Assembly (NCBI GenBank): GCA_012799495.1
Contig: JAAZLD010000433.1
Coordinates: 1-5,962 of the forward strand
Source: Desulfitobacterium sp.
Lineage (GTDB): Bacteria; Bacillota; Desulfitobacteriia; Desulfitobacteriales; Desulfitobacteriaceae
Direction of reading: 5' to 3'
DNA: 5,962 bases
A model generated the notes under the pieces. It saw only the letters and a program-made list of their open reading frames with translations, made no database searches and was not told the DNA's origin. Every line of letters starts with the position of its first letter. Position 1 is the stretch's first letter. Shown here one piece after another: positions 1 through 5,787 of the stretch. A program made the translations under genes and the position numbers.

Positions 1-996
1 AACACGAGCAACTGATCCGAAAGCTACCCGGCGGGAAAGCCAAATTTGGTCAACTTCTTCTGCAGTTGTAGCAATCTTGAAGTCCCGAGCATTAGCTTTC
101 TTAGTAACTTCTCGGATAGTCTCGATTTGCTCATCCATATCCTCTGGATAGCCATCGATCTCGATGATTAGGATAGCTCCCGCTTCCCGGGGAAGTCCGG
201 CATTACAGAAGTCCTCAGTGGTATTGATGAGTAAGTTATCCATCATTTCCAGAGTTGTGGGAATAATACCGGCTGCTACGATATCCGCAACAGTTTGGGA
301 AGCATCTTCAACTTTATTATAAATGGCCAACATGGTTTTCTTAGTAGTTGGCTTCGGTAAAATACGTAGCCAAGCTTTGGTTACAAGGCCTAAAGTACCT
401 TCAGAGCCTACAATAATCCGGGTTAAGTCATAACCAGGTTCGCTTAAGAAGTTGCGGCCACCGGTCCGGATGACTTTTCCGTTCGGAAGAACCACTTCCA
501 AACCTAAGATAGAGTCACGGGTAACCCCATACTTGAAGCAACGAGGTCCACCAGAGCACTCTCCGATATTTCCTCCTAAGGTTGATGCCTTCCAAGAAGA
601 AGGATCCGGTGGGAAGTAGAAGCCATACTTCTCAAGCTCTTGCTGGAGGTCAAAGTTTACCACTCCAGGCTCTGCTACAGCTACAAAGTTCTCAGTATCC
701 ACTTCAAGAACTTTATTCATACGAGTAAAGCTAATAACAATAGATTTCTCTGAAGGAATAGTTCCGCCACTGACGTTAGTGCCAGCACCGCGGGGAACAA
801 GCTTAATATCCTGCTCATTCATATATTTAACAAGTTCCACTACTTGCTCTGTGTCTTCGGGGAAAACTACTCCTAAAGTATCTCCACTGAGCAAAGTTCC
901 ATCATATCCATAAGCGAAGAGTTCTGTTGGGTTAGTCAACACATTATTCTCTCCGACAATTTCTTTCAGTCGTTCAACAATCCTTTGTGATAACAT
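1..996 (-). CDS. glcD: GlcD-type FAD-linked 2-hydroxyacid oxidase subunit (C-terminus outside window)
   Basis: The frame is open from ATG 994-996 to the window edge, giving 332 residues; GlcD-family proteins are usually about 460, so roughly 130 C-terminal residues are missing. The start is set by AAGGAGG (1004-1010) 7 nt upstream. The FAD-binding type 4 (PCMH-like) domain spans about residues 40-215: the glycine loop PRGAGTNVSGG (68-78), AEPGV (108-112), LGGNIGECSGG (140-150), FKYG (154-157) and GSEGTLG (197-203) are all present. The FAD-oxidase C-terminal domain follows and is cut after a WLSRR-type segment; the metal-binding GDGNxH region lies outside. By family it oxidises glycolate, D-lactate or a similar 2-hydroxyacid to the oxoacid, transferring electrons to FAD. 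It is the last visible gene of the operon, 19 bp after the preceding stop. Family assignment is firm; substrate is unknown. Confidence 0.9.
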   Translation of the reverse strand, partial: MLSQRIVERLKEIVGENNVLTNPTELFAYGYDGTLLSGDTLGVVFPEDTEQVVELVKYMNEQDIKLVPRGAGTNVSGGTIPSEKSIVISFTRMNKVLEVDTENFVAVAEPGVVNFDLQQELEKYGFYFPPDPSSWKASTLGGNIGECSGGPRCFKYGVTRDSILGLEVVLPNGKVIRTGGRNFLSEPGYDLTRIIVGSEGTLGLVTKAWLRILPKPTTKKTMLAIYNKVEDASQTVADIVAAGIIPTTLEMMDNLLINTTEDFCNAGLPREAGAILIIEIDGYPEDMDEQIETIREVTKKANARDFKIATTAEEVDQIWLSRRVAFGSVARV

Positions 997-1003
997 TTTC
1001 AGC

Positions 1004-1010
1004 CCTCCTT
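1004..1010 (-). promoter_or_regulatory. Ribosome binding site of glcD
   Basis: A perfect AAGGAGG lies in the 19-bp gap between the stop of the upstream flavoprotein gene and the glcD ATG, 7 nt from that ATG. It is the strongest ribosome site in this operon, which suggests that the catalytic subunit is translated at least as well as its partners. Confidence 0.85.
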
Positions 1011-1015
1011 CTCTA

Positions 1016-2308
1016 TTAAACAAACAGGCTTACACCTGGATTAAGAATCCCCTTTGGATCATAGGTTTTGCGAAGATTATTGATGAGTCCTTGGGTTTCT
1101 TCCCACATTTCCCCATCATTGAATACTTCACACATCAGTTTGTGACCTAGGAGGCCGGTAACATTACCACCTAAGGACATAGCCATTTTGTTGACTTTTC
1201 TAGCCAAATTCATTTTATCTGTATCCTTGGGTAGCACTACGCTTACAGCTCCTAAAAGTCCTTCCACTAGGATTCCTTCGTTCAGATCCCCGTGAATTTC
1301 CTTTAATTGAGCTAAAGCTTGAGGCATTTTCATAGGACCTACTGCAAACTCCAGGATGTTTTCCCGAGCATTATTCAGGTCTTGACGTACTTTTAGCCAG
1401 CCATTGATAACTTTTTCATAAGCTTTCTCTTCTTCAATAACTTCGATATCTCTTCCACCGGCTAAACTAAGGATGGCGACAATTTCATTTCCGATATTGG
1501 CTGTAGAGTTTTTAAACCCTTCCATATCAACTAAAACTAAATGACCTTCTCCAGGGAGAACCTTACTAGCTAGATCTTTACTGAGTAAATTCATCCGATC
1601 AGGATGGATATGGGTTTTGATCATTCTGTTTAATGCTTTATTAGCCTGTTCTAAGCAATCAAAACGCGCCACGATCGCCTTTTTTACAGAAGGCTGAGGT
1701 AAAAGTTTGATCATGACTTTGGTAAAGATACCAAAAGTCCCTTGGCTTCCTACAGCGAAATGGATAAAGTCATAACCGGAAACGTTTTTAATACATTTGT
1801 TACCTATTTTCATAACTTCCCCTGTAGGCATTACCATTTCAAAGCCCATCATAAAGCTTCTAGTAGGACCATATTTAAAGGATTTAGAATCTGAGTCTCC
1901 AATTGCAAAGCAACCACCTACGGAGCTTGTATCAACTGTATAAGGCTCTACTGGGAATAAATAACCGCCTTCCTCCATCTTCTTTATAAAATCTGCATGG
2001 AGAAGACCTGGCTCTACTGTTACCACGAAGTTCTTCTTGTCGATTTCGAGAATCTTATTCATACGACTCATAATAACAGCGATTCCACCATCTAAGCCCT
2101 TCGTATCTGCTACTAATCCAGCAACTGAAATCTTCAGATTTTCCTCATTAGCAAATTTAACAATTTTTGAAACTTCCTCAGTATTTCCAGGGAAAACTAC
2201 AGCCACTGGCTTACTGTCTCCCTTAAGATGTTTTGCCATATCTGCAGGATTGGTTAGGATGTTTTTTTCCCCAACAATCCCTTTTAACTCATTAACAATA
2301 TTGCTCAT
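1016..2308 (-). CDS. Divergent GlcD/GlcE-like FAD-binding oxidoreductase subunit
   Basis: This 430-residue protein is a paralogue of the downstream GlcD: the N-termini match closely (VGEKNILTNP here, VGENNVLTNP there). The FAD-binding type 4 domain covers about residues 35-205, with VEPG (98-101), SSVGG (128-132), FKYGPTR (144-150) and GSQGTFG (187-193). The C-terminal oxidase domain ends in the family signature YDPKGILNPG (416-425). Three canonical motifs look degraded: the PRGAGT loop is replaced by AGLVADT (63-69), the GHxGDGNxH metal motif by GLLGAVSVV (350-358), and the GEHGIG motif by GLLGHK (385-390). It is therefore probably a GlcE-like structural or electron-transfer partner, although at 430 residues it is longer than E. 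coli GlcE (about 350). I chose ATG 2306-2308 because it aligns with the GlcD start and is preceded by a purine-rich GGAAGGGCGGG; a GTG six codons upstream lacks a ribosome site. Confidence 0.85.
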   Translation of the reverse strand: MSNIVNELKGIVGEKNILTNPADMAKHLKGDSKPVAVVFPGNTEEVSKIVKFANEENLKISVAGLVADTKGLDGGIAVIMSRMNKILEIDKKNFVVTVEPGLLHADFIKKMEEGGYLFPVEPYTVDTSSVGGCFAIGDSDSKSFKYGPTRSFMMGFEMVMPTGEVMKIGNKCIKNVSGYDFIHFAVGSQGTFGIFTKVMIKLLPQPSVKKAIVARFDCLEQANKALNRMIKTHIHPDRMNLLSKDLASKVLPGEGHLVLVDMEGFKNSTANIGNEIVAILSLAGGRDIEVIEEEKAYEKVINGWLKVRQDLNNARENILEFAVGPMKMPQALAQLKEIHGDLNEGILVEGLLGAVSVVLPKDTDKMNLARKVNKMAMSLGGNVTGLLGHKLMCEVFNDGEMWEETQGLINNLRKTYDPKGILNPGVSLFV

Positions 2309-2354
2309 GACTACCCGCCCTTCCACTAATTTACATTTGAAGCAAGCCTAAAAG

Positions 2355-3599
2355 TTAATTATCGTACGCTTTAGCTATTAAATCAGCTACATGCACTACT
2401 TTTTGATTTTGACCAGCCATATTAACTCCGCCTTGCAGTCTTAGCATACATGCTGGACAACTAGTGGCAACTACTTCCGCTCCACTATCTTCAATGTTCT
2501 GGGATTTCTCGCGAGTAACCTTAGTAGACATTTCGTGGTAGAAAGCCTGAACTAAGCCAGAAGCTCCACAACAGCGATCAGCTTCAAACATTTCTACATA
2601 CTCAACTCTTGGTATGCTTTTTAGTAGCTGGCGAGGCTGTTTTGTAACTCCAATACCCCGAACCATATGGCAAGGATCATGGTAAGTTACTTTAACTGGT
2701 GTGTAGTTATGAAGTTTGCTTTCATCAATACCGATTTCTGCTACATATTCAGAGAATTCTTTAACTTTATTGCAGAAAGCTTTAACTTTAGGTAGATAGT
2801 TTGGATCATCAGCAAAGAGTTTAAGATAGTCCTCTTTTAGCATTGCTGCACAAGAACCACAGGCTGTAAGAATAGCATCAGCATCTTTAGCCATAAAAGT
2901 GTCAATAGTCTTACGAGCATTGACTTTTGCAGTTTCGAAATCCCCATATGCATATTGGGGCAATCCGCAACAAACTTGATCCTTAGGTATAATAACTTCA
3001 CAGTTATTTTTGGTTAATACCTTAACTACTGAATGAGCAGTTTGATCAAGTGAAAAGTTTAAGAAGCAACCTACATAAAAGGCAACCTTATGTTTGGGGT
3101 TAACGGTAAGAACTCTTTCAGGTACTTGGTTTAAGAATGGAACTTTTGCTGCGTTTATGCTTTTTATATCTACACCTCGGAAATAATCCATACCATCCAC
3201 TTTATCAAGGACAGTTTTACCAAGGCCACCAAATAGTTTAAAAGCACGTTCCAGCTTGACAGGATTAGCTAAAGTTTTTAGAGCATAGGATTTTACGAAA
3301 GGTTTAATCCCTTTTCTCAGTTTCAAGTCACGACGGGCAGCCATGACTAAGTCTTTAGCACTTACTCCACTAGGGCAGGCAACTGCACATTCTCCACATA
3401 GCAAGCAGCTATTGATAGCATCCTCATAGTCTTCATCAGGCTGGATGAGGCCATCAGCTACCGCTTTAATCAGTTGGATTCTTCCCCGGGAAACCATGGT
3501 TTCATTACCATCGACTTTATAGGTCTTACATGCTGTATGGCAGAAACCACATTTGTTACACGTATTTAGCATTTCATAAACTTCTGCTAAAACCCCCAC
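2355..3599 (-). CDS. glcF: GlcF-like iron-sulfur electron-transfer subunit (two 4Fe-4S, two CCG domains)
   Basis: This 414-residue protein matches the length of E. coli GlcF (about 407). The N-terminus holds two ferredoxin-type 4Fe-4S motifs: C14-x2-C17-x2-C20-x3-C24 and C65-x2-C68-x2-C71-x3-CP76. Two CCG (HdrD/GlcF-type cysteine-rich) domains follow: C178, C210-C211-G212, C247 and C250, then C310, C343-C344-G345, C381 and C384. All expected cysteines are present. In this family the subunit accepts electrons from the flavoprotein subunits and passes them to quinone or another carrier; no membrane segment is evident. The GTG start (3597-3599) is supported by AAGGGGG (3609-3615) 9 nt upstream, and the first in-frame ATG (residue 10) would leave only three residues before the first cluster. 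It is first in the operon, with a 46-bp gap to the next gene. It could instead serve lactate oxidation, so the symbol denotes family, not proven substrate. Confidence 0.9.
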   Translation of the reverse strand: MGVLAEVYEMLNTCNKCGFCHTACKTYKVDGNETMVSRGRIQLIKAVADGLIQPDEDYEDAINSCLLCGECAVACPSGVSAKDLVMAARRDLKLRKGIKPFVKSYALKTLANPVKLERAFKLFGGLGKTVLDKVDGMDYFRGVDIKSINAAKVPFLNQVPERVLTVNPKHKVAFYVGCFLNFSLDQTAHSVVKVLTKNNCEVIIPKDQVCCGLPQYAYGDFETAKVNARKTIDTFMAKDADAILTACGSCAAMLKEDYLKLFADDPNYLPKVKAFCNKVKEFSEYVAEIGIDESKLHNYTPVKVTYHDPCHMVRGIGVTKQPRQLLKSIPRVEYVEMFEADRCCGASGLVQAFYHEMSTKVTREKSQNIEDSGAEVVATSCPACMLRLQGGVNMAGQNQKVVHVADLIAKAYDN

Positions 3600-3608
3600 T
3601 TGAAACTT

Positions 3609-3615
3609 CCCCCTT
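3609..3615 (-). promoter_or_regulatory. Ribosome binding site supporting the GTG start of glcF
   Basis: AAGGGGG on the minus strand lies 9 nt before the GTG at 3597-3599. No competing in-frame ATG sits near it, so it decides the unusual start codon. Confidence 0.7.
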
Positions 3616-3626
3616 CTCTGTTAGAC

Positions 3627-3635
3627 GGTCAGACC
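3627..3635. promoter_or_regulatory. GGTCAGACC palindrome, FadR/GntR-type operator candidate
   Basis: GGTCAGACC is a perfect 9-bp palindrome. In the operon's direction it reads TGGTCTGACCG, close to the TGGT-n3-ACCA pattern used by FadR-subfamily GntR regulators such as LldR, PdhR and GlcC that control lactate, pyruvate and glycolate genes. It lies in the leader 28 bp before the glcF start and about 80 nt after the predicted transcription start. No GntR gene is visible in this window, so the regulator is inferred. Confidence 0.4.
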
Positions 3636-3686
3636 ACCTAATTTGATTATTGTGAGTAGTAGTGAATAGTAAAAGAGAATTATTAA

Positions 3687-3707
3687 AAGAATTGATCAAC
3701 AATTCTT
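3687..3707. promoter_or_regulatory. Inverted repeat just downstream of the glc operon promoter
   Basis: AAGAATTG and CAATTCTT form perfect 8-bp arms around the 5-bp centre ATCAA. The element would span about +5 to +25 of the transcript predicted from the promoter at 3720-3747. It could be an operator that blocks initiation, or a small hairpin at the 5' end of the mRNA. It does not match the TGAAACA-type element seen elsewhere in the window. Confidence 0.5.
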
Positions 3708-3719
3708 GTTTCTGAGATT

Positions 3720-3747
3720 ATTATACCTTTTCTAAATTTTGTTTCAA
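3720..3747 (-). promoter_or_regulatory. Sigma-A promoter of the glcF-led operon
   Basis: On the minus strand TTGAAA (3742-3747) is separated by 16 bp from a consensus TATAAT (3720-3725). The predicted start near 3712 gives a leader of about 113 nt before the glcF GTG. AT-rich DNA lies upstream. The -35 box overlaps a TGAAACA half-site (3740-3746), the same heptamer found in the repeated element upstream of the 3874-4515 gene. Confidence 0.7.
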
Positions 3748-3834
3748 CCCGTTCCTTGAAATTCCTCGAAATTTCCATCAATTTAGAATAAAAAAATTTG
3801 TTATTACAAGAACTTGAACACCATTTATGTACAT

Positions 3835-3867
3835 AAAAACCAGAGACACCAAGTGCCTCTGGTTTTT
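3835..3867. terminator. Rho-independent terminator after the 3874-4515 gene, bidirectional in form
   Basis: AAAAACCAGAG (3835-3845) pairs perfectly with CTCTGGTTTTT (3857-3867), and the stem can extend inward by CAC/GTG after one mismatch. Read on the minus strand, it begins 7 nt past the stop codon and ends in a U-run. The plus-strand reading also ends in T5 and a second T-run, so the hairpin is symmetric. It separates the unknown gene from the operon promoter at 3720-3747. Confidence 0.87.
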
Positions 3868-3873
3868 CTATTT

Positions 3874-4515
3874 TTAAGGTGTTTGATAAATAGGTGAAGG
3901 ATAGTTATCACAGAAACAATAAAATCCAAATACATAAGCAGCCCGTTTTTCAGGACGTAGATGATCCCATTGATGAATATTAACGGACTGACCAAAACGA
4001 TTTTCTGCAATACCTTCAGAGCTGATCCAACCTTTGAGTTTTTGATCAGCAAGAACCAATTCCCATGCAAGAGTTCCTTCCTTATTTTCCACTTGGGCGA
4101 TCTTTAAGCCACAGCGAGCATGGAAAATCTCGATGAGTTTTACGAAAAGTCTAAACAAAGGATCCACAAACTCTCCATCCTTTTTTTGTGGAAGAGCGAA
4201 ATCATGGATAATTTCCTTAGTTAGAGAGCTAATACCTTTTTCTACTGAATATCTAGATACAATAGAGGCCCTTAAAGTCTTATGGCGTAGTGTACCACAA
4301 TTCAATTCGAATAACAAAGGTGCTTCTACTCCATCTAACTGGAGAAGAAGTTCATCTTTTTTAATCTCCCAGGTACCTCCATAGCTTTTTAACAACATAT
4401 GGGCAAGTTGATAAGACAGAATTTGCGCTGCTACCTTTGTTTCATCTACATTTCGGCATCCTTCACATTGTTTGGCTGGATTATAGCTTGGTACAGTTAG
4501 TCTCATAGCGTTCAT
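3874..4515 (-). CDS. Protein of unknown function, 213 residues, with two cysteine pairs
   Basis: I do not recognise this protein. It looks like a real gene: ATG 4513-4515 has AAGGAG (4525-4530) 9 nt upstream, a convincing promoter precedes it (4685-4713), and a terminator follows 7 nt after the stop. A second in-frame ATG (residue 4) would be too far from the ribosome site. The N-terminus has a CEGC pair (C17, C20) and the C-terminus a CFC pair (C200, C202), with single cysteines at C73 and C135. The paired cysteines could bind metal or be redox active, but this is only inference. There is no signal peptide or membrane span; the protein appears soluble, mixed alpha/beta and fairly charged. 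It lies between the IclR regulator and the 2-hydroxyacid oxidase operon, and operator-like repeats in its leader suggest IclR-type control. Confidence 0.75.
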   Translation of the reverse strand: MNAMRLTVPSYNPAKQCEGCRNVDETKVAAQILSYQLAHMLLKSYGGTWEIKKDELLLQLDGVEAPLLFELNCGTLRHKTLRASIVSRYSVEKGISSLTKEIIHDFALPQKKDGEFVDPLFRLFVKLIEIFHARCGLKIAQVENKEGTLAWELVLADQKLKGWISSEGIAENRFGQSVNIHQWDHLRPEKRAAYVFGFYCFCDNYPSPIYQTP

Positions 4516-4565
4516 TCCGTCACACTCCTTCTACACTTTTGCGATACTAGTTTTGTTTCATTCTT

Positions 4566-4580
4566 TAAAACACTGTTTCA
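4566..4580 (-). repeat. Operator-like direct repeat, copy 2 (TGAAACAGTGTTTTA)
   Basis: This 15-bp element is identical to the one at 4656-4670. Its core AAACA-C-TGTTT is a perfect palindrome, and the full element is close to TGAAACA-n-TGTTTCA, the type of symmetric site bound by IclR-family proteins such as enterobacterial KdgR. It lies 50 bp upstream of the start of the 3874-4515 gene, within its predicted leader. Another TGAAACA half-site follows at 4554-4560. Confidence 0.6.
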
Positions 4581-4655
4581 CTAAAATGGGAAAAAGAAAA
4601 TTCTAAGAGGTAATAGGATACTTTATCCCTGCTTCTCAAAGAATGTTTCTATAGA

Positions 4656-4670
4656 TAAAACACTGTTTCA
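4656..4670 (-). repeat. Operator-like direct repeat, copy 1 (TGAAACAGTGTTTTA)
   Basis: It is an exact 15-bp copy of the element at 4566-4580, 90 bp away and in the same orientation. It lies about +9 to +23 from the transcription start predicted from the promoter at 4685-4713, a position where a bound repressor would block initiation or early elongation. The IclR gene just upstream is the natural candidate regulator. Confidence 0.65.
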
Positions 4671-4684
4671 AGATTCTTGTGTTT

Positions 4685-4713
4685 ATACTAACACTAAACA
4701 TTTTGTTCGTCAA
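4685..4713 (-). promoter_or_regulatory. Promoter of the 3874-4515 gene
   Basis: On the minus strand TTGACG (4708-4713) is followed after 17 bp by TAGTAT (4685-4690), which is preceded by TGT, giving an extended -10 element. The predicted start near 4678 leaves a leader of about 160 nt containing both 15-bp repeats. I found no clear terminator between the iclR stop (4773) and this promoter, so some read-through from iclR is possible. Confidence 0.65.
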
Positions 4714-4772
4714 GTCAATTTTCAAAAAATTCACTAAGGGTTTTACTGTTAATTTAATACCTATTAGAGCTC

Positions 4773-5546
4773 TTATTTTCGATAAAAACTATAGCCCAGT
4801 TTTGCGGAAATCATCTCACCATGGCGCCTTAGCTCTTCTCCGATTCTGTCAATATTTTTCTCGCGAATCCGAGCAGCTGGTCCTGAAACACTAATAGCAC
4901 CGATAGCAACTCCTGAATAATCATAAATGGGAGTACCTAGGCATATAATGCCGATCTCATTTTCTTCATATTCTATGGAGATCTTCGTTTGACGGATTTC
5001 ATTGAGATTTTCCAGGAGTTTTTCTGGATCAGTAATTGTATAAGGAGTATATCCAGGCATCCCTTTTTTCTCAAGAATATGCTTGATTTCTTCGTCAGTC
5101 ATAGTAGAAAGCAAGGCTTTACCAACAGCTGTACAATGCATAGGAGCTCTTCTACCTACTTTAGAGCGCATACTAACAACATGAGAGCTTTCTCTTTTAT
5201 CGATATAGACAACTTCCCCGTCGTCATGCAGTACTAAGTGCACCACTTCGTCTAATGACTTTGCCAATTCCTCAATTAAAGGACCGGCGACTTTTCTGAT
5301 CTCTAAATCATTAAAGAAGCGAATACCTAATTCTACAATCTTGATCCCTAATTTATAGCGATCACTACTTTTATCTTTTTCCACATATCCCCGGTAACAG
5401 AGGGTTTGAAGAACACGATGTACAGTACTCTTATGAAGACTAATTCTATTTCCGATTTCCGTTACACCTAATGGCTCTTCACTATGGGCTAGTTCTTCTA
5501 GAATATCTAAAGACCGCTCTAATGTTTGAACATATTTTTCTGCCAC
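4773..5546 (-). CDS. IclR-family transcriptional regulator
   Basis: This 257-residue protein has the normal IclR length and layout. The winged helix-turn-helix covers about residues 5-65, with LGVTEIGNRISLHKSTVHRVL (26-46) as the helix-turn-helix and RYKLG (63-67) closing the wing. The effector domain follows, with GRRAPMHCTAVGKALL (131-146) and IGIICLGTPIYD through ISVSGP (198-223), the classic IclR signature region. Such proteins are dimeric or tetrameric cytoplasmic regulators that bind small organic acids or related effectors and act as repressors or activators. I chose GTG 5544-5546 because GGAGG (5554-5558) stands 7 nt before it; the longer frame from TTG 5562-5564 would place that site inside the coding sequence. 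The neighbours suggest control of the unknown gene and perhaps the glc operon. The effector is unknown. Confidence 0.93.
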   Translation of the reverse strand: MAEKYVQTLERSLDILEELAHSEEPLGVTEIGNRISLHKSTVHRVLQTLCYRGYVEKDKSSDRYKLGIKIVELGIRFFNDLEIRKVAGPLIEELAKSLDEVVHLVLHDDGEVVYIDKRESSHVVSMRSKVGRRAPMHCTAVGKALLSTMTDEEIKHILEKKGMPGYTPYTITDPEKLLENLNEIRQTKISIEYEENEIGIICLGTPIYDYSGVAIGAISVSGPAARIREKNIDRIGEELRRHGEMISAKLGYSFYRK

Positions 5547-5553
5547 GACATGT

Positions 5554-5558
5554 CCTCC
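5554..5558 (-). promoter_or_regulatory. Ribosome binding site that sets the iclR GTG start
   Basis: GGAGG on the minus strand lies 7 nt upstream of the GTG at 5544-5546. It falls inside the six-codon extension that a TTG start would add, so it argues for the shorter protein. An ATG between the two is out of frame. Confidence 0.8.
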
Positions 5559-5567
5559 ATCCAATAA

Positions 5568-5594
5568 AGTTTCGTTATTCGAAACTCTGTCTCA
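5568..5594. promoter_or_regulatory. Operator-like palindromes at the iclR promoter
   Basis: Two elements overlap here. AGTTTCG and CGAAACT (5568-5574, 5580-5586) form a perfect 7-bp inverted repeat around TTATT. CGAAACTCTGTCTCA (5580-5594) matches the symmetric pattern TGAAACA-n-TGTTTCA at 11 of the 14 defined positions or thereabouts, resembling the repeat upstream of the unknown gene. The position, between the -10 region and the iclR ribosome site, suits autoregulation. Confidence 0.5.
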
Positions 5595-5635
5595 TTATAT
5601 AATACTAGTATGACCAATTATGGAAAATTAGTCAA
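5594..5635 (-). promoter_or_regulatory. Promoter region of iclR
   Basis: Two readings are possible on the minus strand. TTGACT (5630-5635) is followed after 17 bp by CATACT (5607-5612), a good -35 with a weak -10. Alternatively a perfect TATAAT lies at 5594-5599 but has no good -35 at the right distance. Either would start transcription at about 5587-5600, next to or within the palindromes at 5568-5594. Confidence 0.45.
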
Positions 5636-5747
5636 GGGAGCTTGCATAGTTTTGTAACAAAAGGCAAAGATATTGTTACTTATTGCATCACCAACACCAT
5701 TTGACAAAGAACCATAAAAAGAAAGAATACAAGAAAAATAAACACAC
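5636..5747. other. Intergenic spacer between the tRNA terminator and the iclR promoter
   Basis: This AT-rich 112-bp stretch has no gene that I can support. The only structure is a spaced 7-bp inverted repeat, GTAACAA (5654-5660) and TTGTTAC (5673-5679), with 12 bp between the arms, upstream of the iclR -35 box. It might be a regulator site, but nothing else supports that. Confidence 0.4.
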
Positions 5748-5773
5748 AAAAAGCGCGGAAATACTTCCGCGCT
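5748..5773 (-). terminator. Terminator of the tRNA operon
   Basis: AGCGCGGAA (5752-5760) and TTCCGCGCT (5765-5773) form a perfect, GC-rich 9-bp stem with a 4-nt loop. Read on the minus strand it is followed by a run of five T and further T-rich sequence. It begins 14 bp past the 3' end of tRNA-His and insulates iclR from tRNA transcription. Confidence 0.88.
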
Positions 5774-5787
5774 GTAAATATCTATAT

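Noticed and set aside
2037..2351. Plus-strand open frame of 104 codons
   Set aside because: It lies mostly antisense within the flavoprotein gene, has no recognisable family features, and is best explained as a shadow frame.
3600..3712. Riboswitch or T-box in the operon leader
   Set aside because: The leader is only about 113 nt and shows no conserved T-box or known riboswitch core that I can recognise; the palindromes fit protein operators better.
3825..4070. Minus-strand open frame of 81 codons with a hydrophobic stretch
   Set aside because: It overlaps the better supported 213-residue gene in another frame and runs through the terminator hairpin.
4133..4384. Plus-strand open frame of 83 codons
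   Set aside because: It is entirely antisense to the 3874-4515 gene, with no own promoter or family match seen.
4718..4772. Possible terminator after iclR
   Set aside because: Only AT-rich imperfect repeats and a short AGAGCTCT palindrome are present; no GC-containing stem followed by a T-run can be drawn.
4679..4894. Plus-strand open frame of 71 codons
   Set aside because: It crosses the promoter of the unknown gene and the 3' end of iclR in antisense; there is no good ribosome site.
4989..5237. Plus-strand open frame of 82 codons
   Set aside because: It is antisense to the conserved IclR effector domain, a shadow frame.
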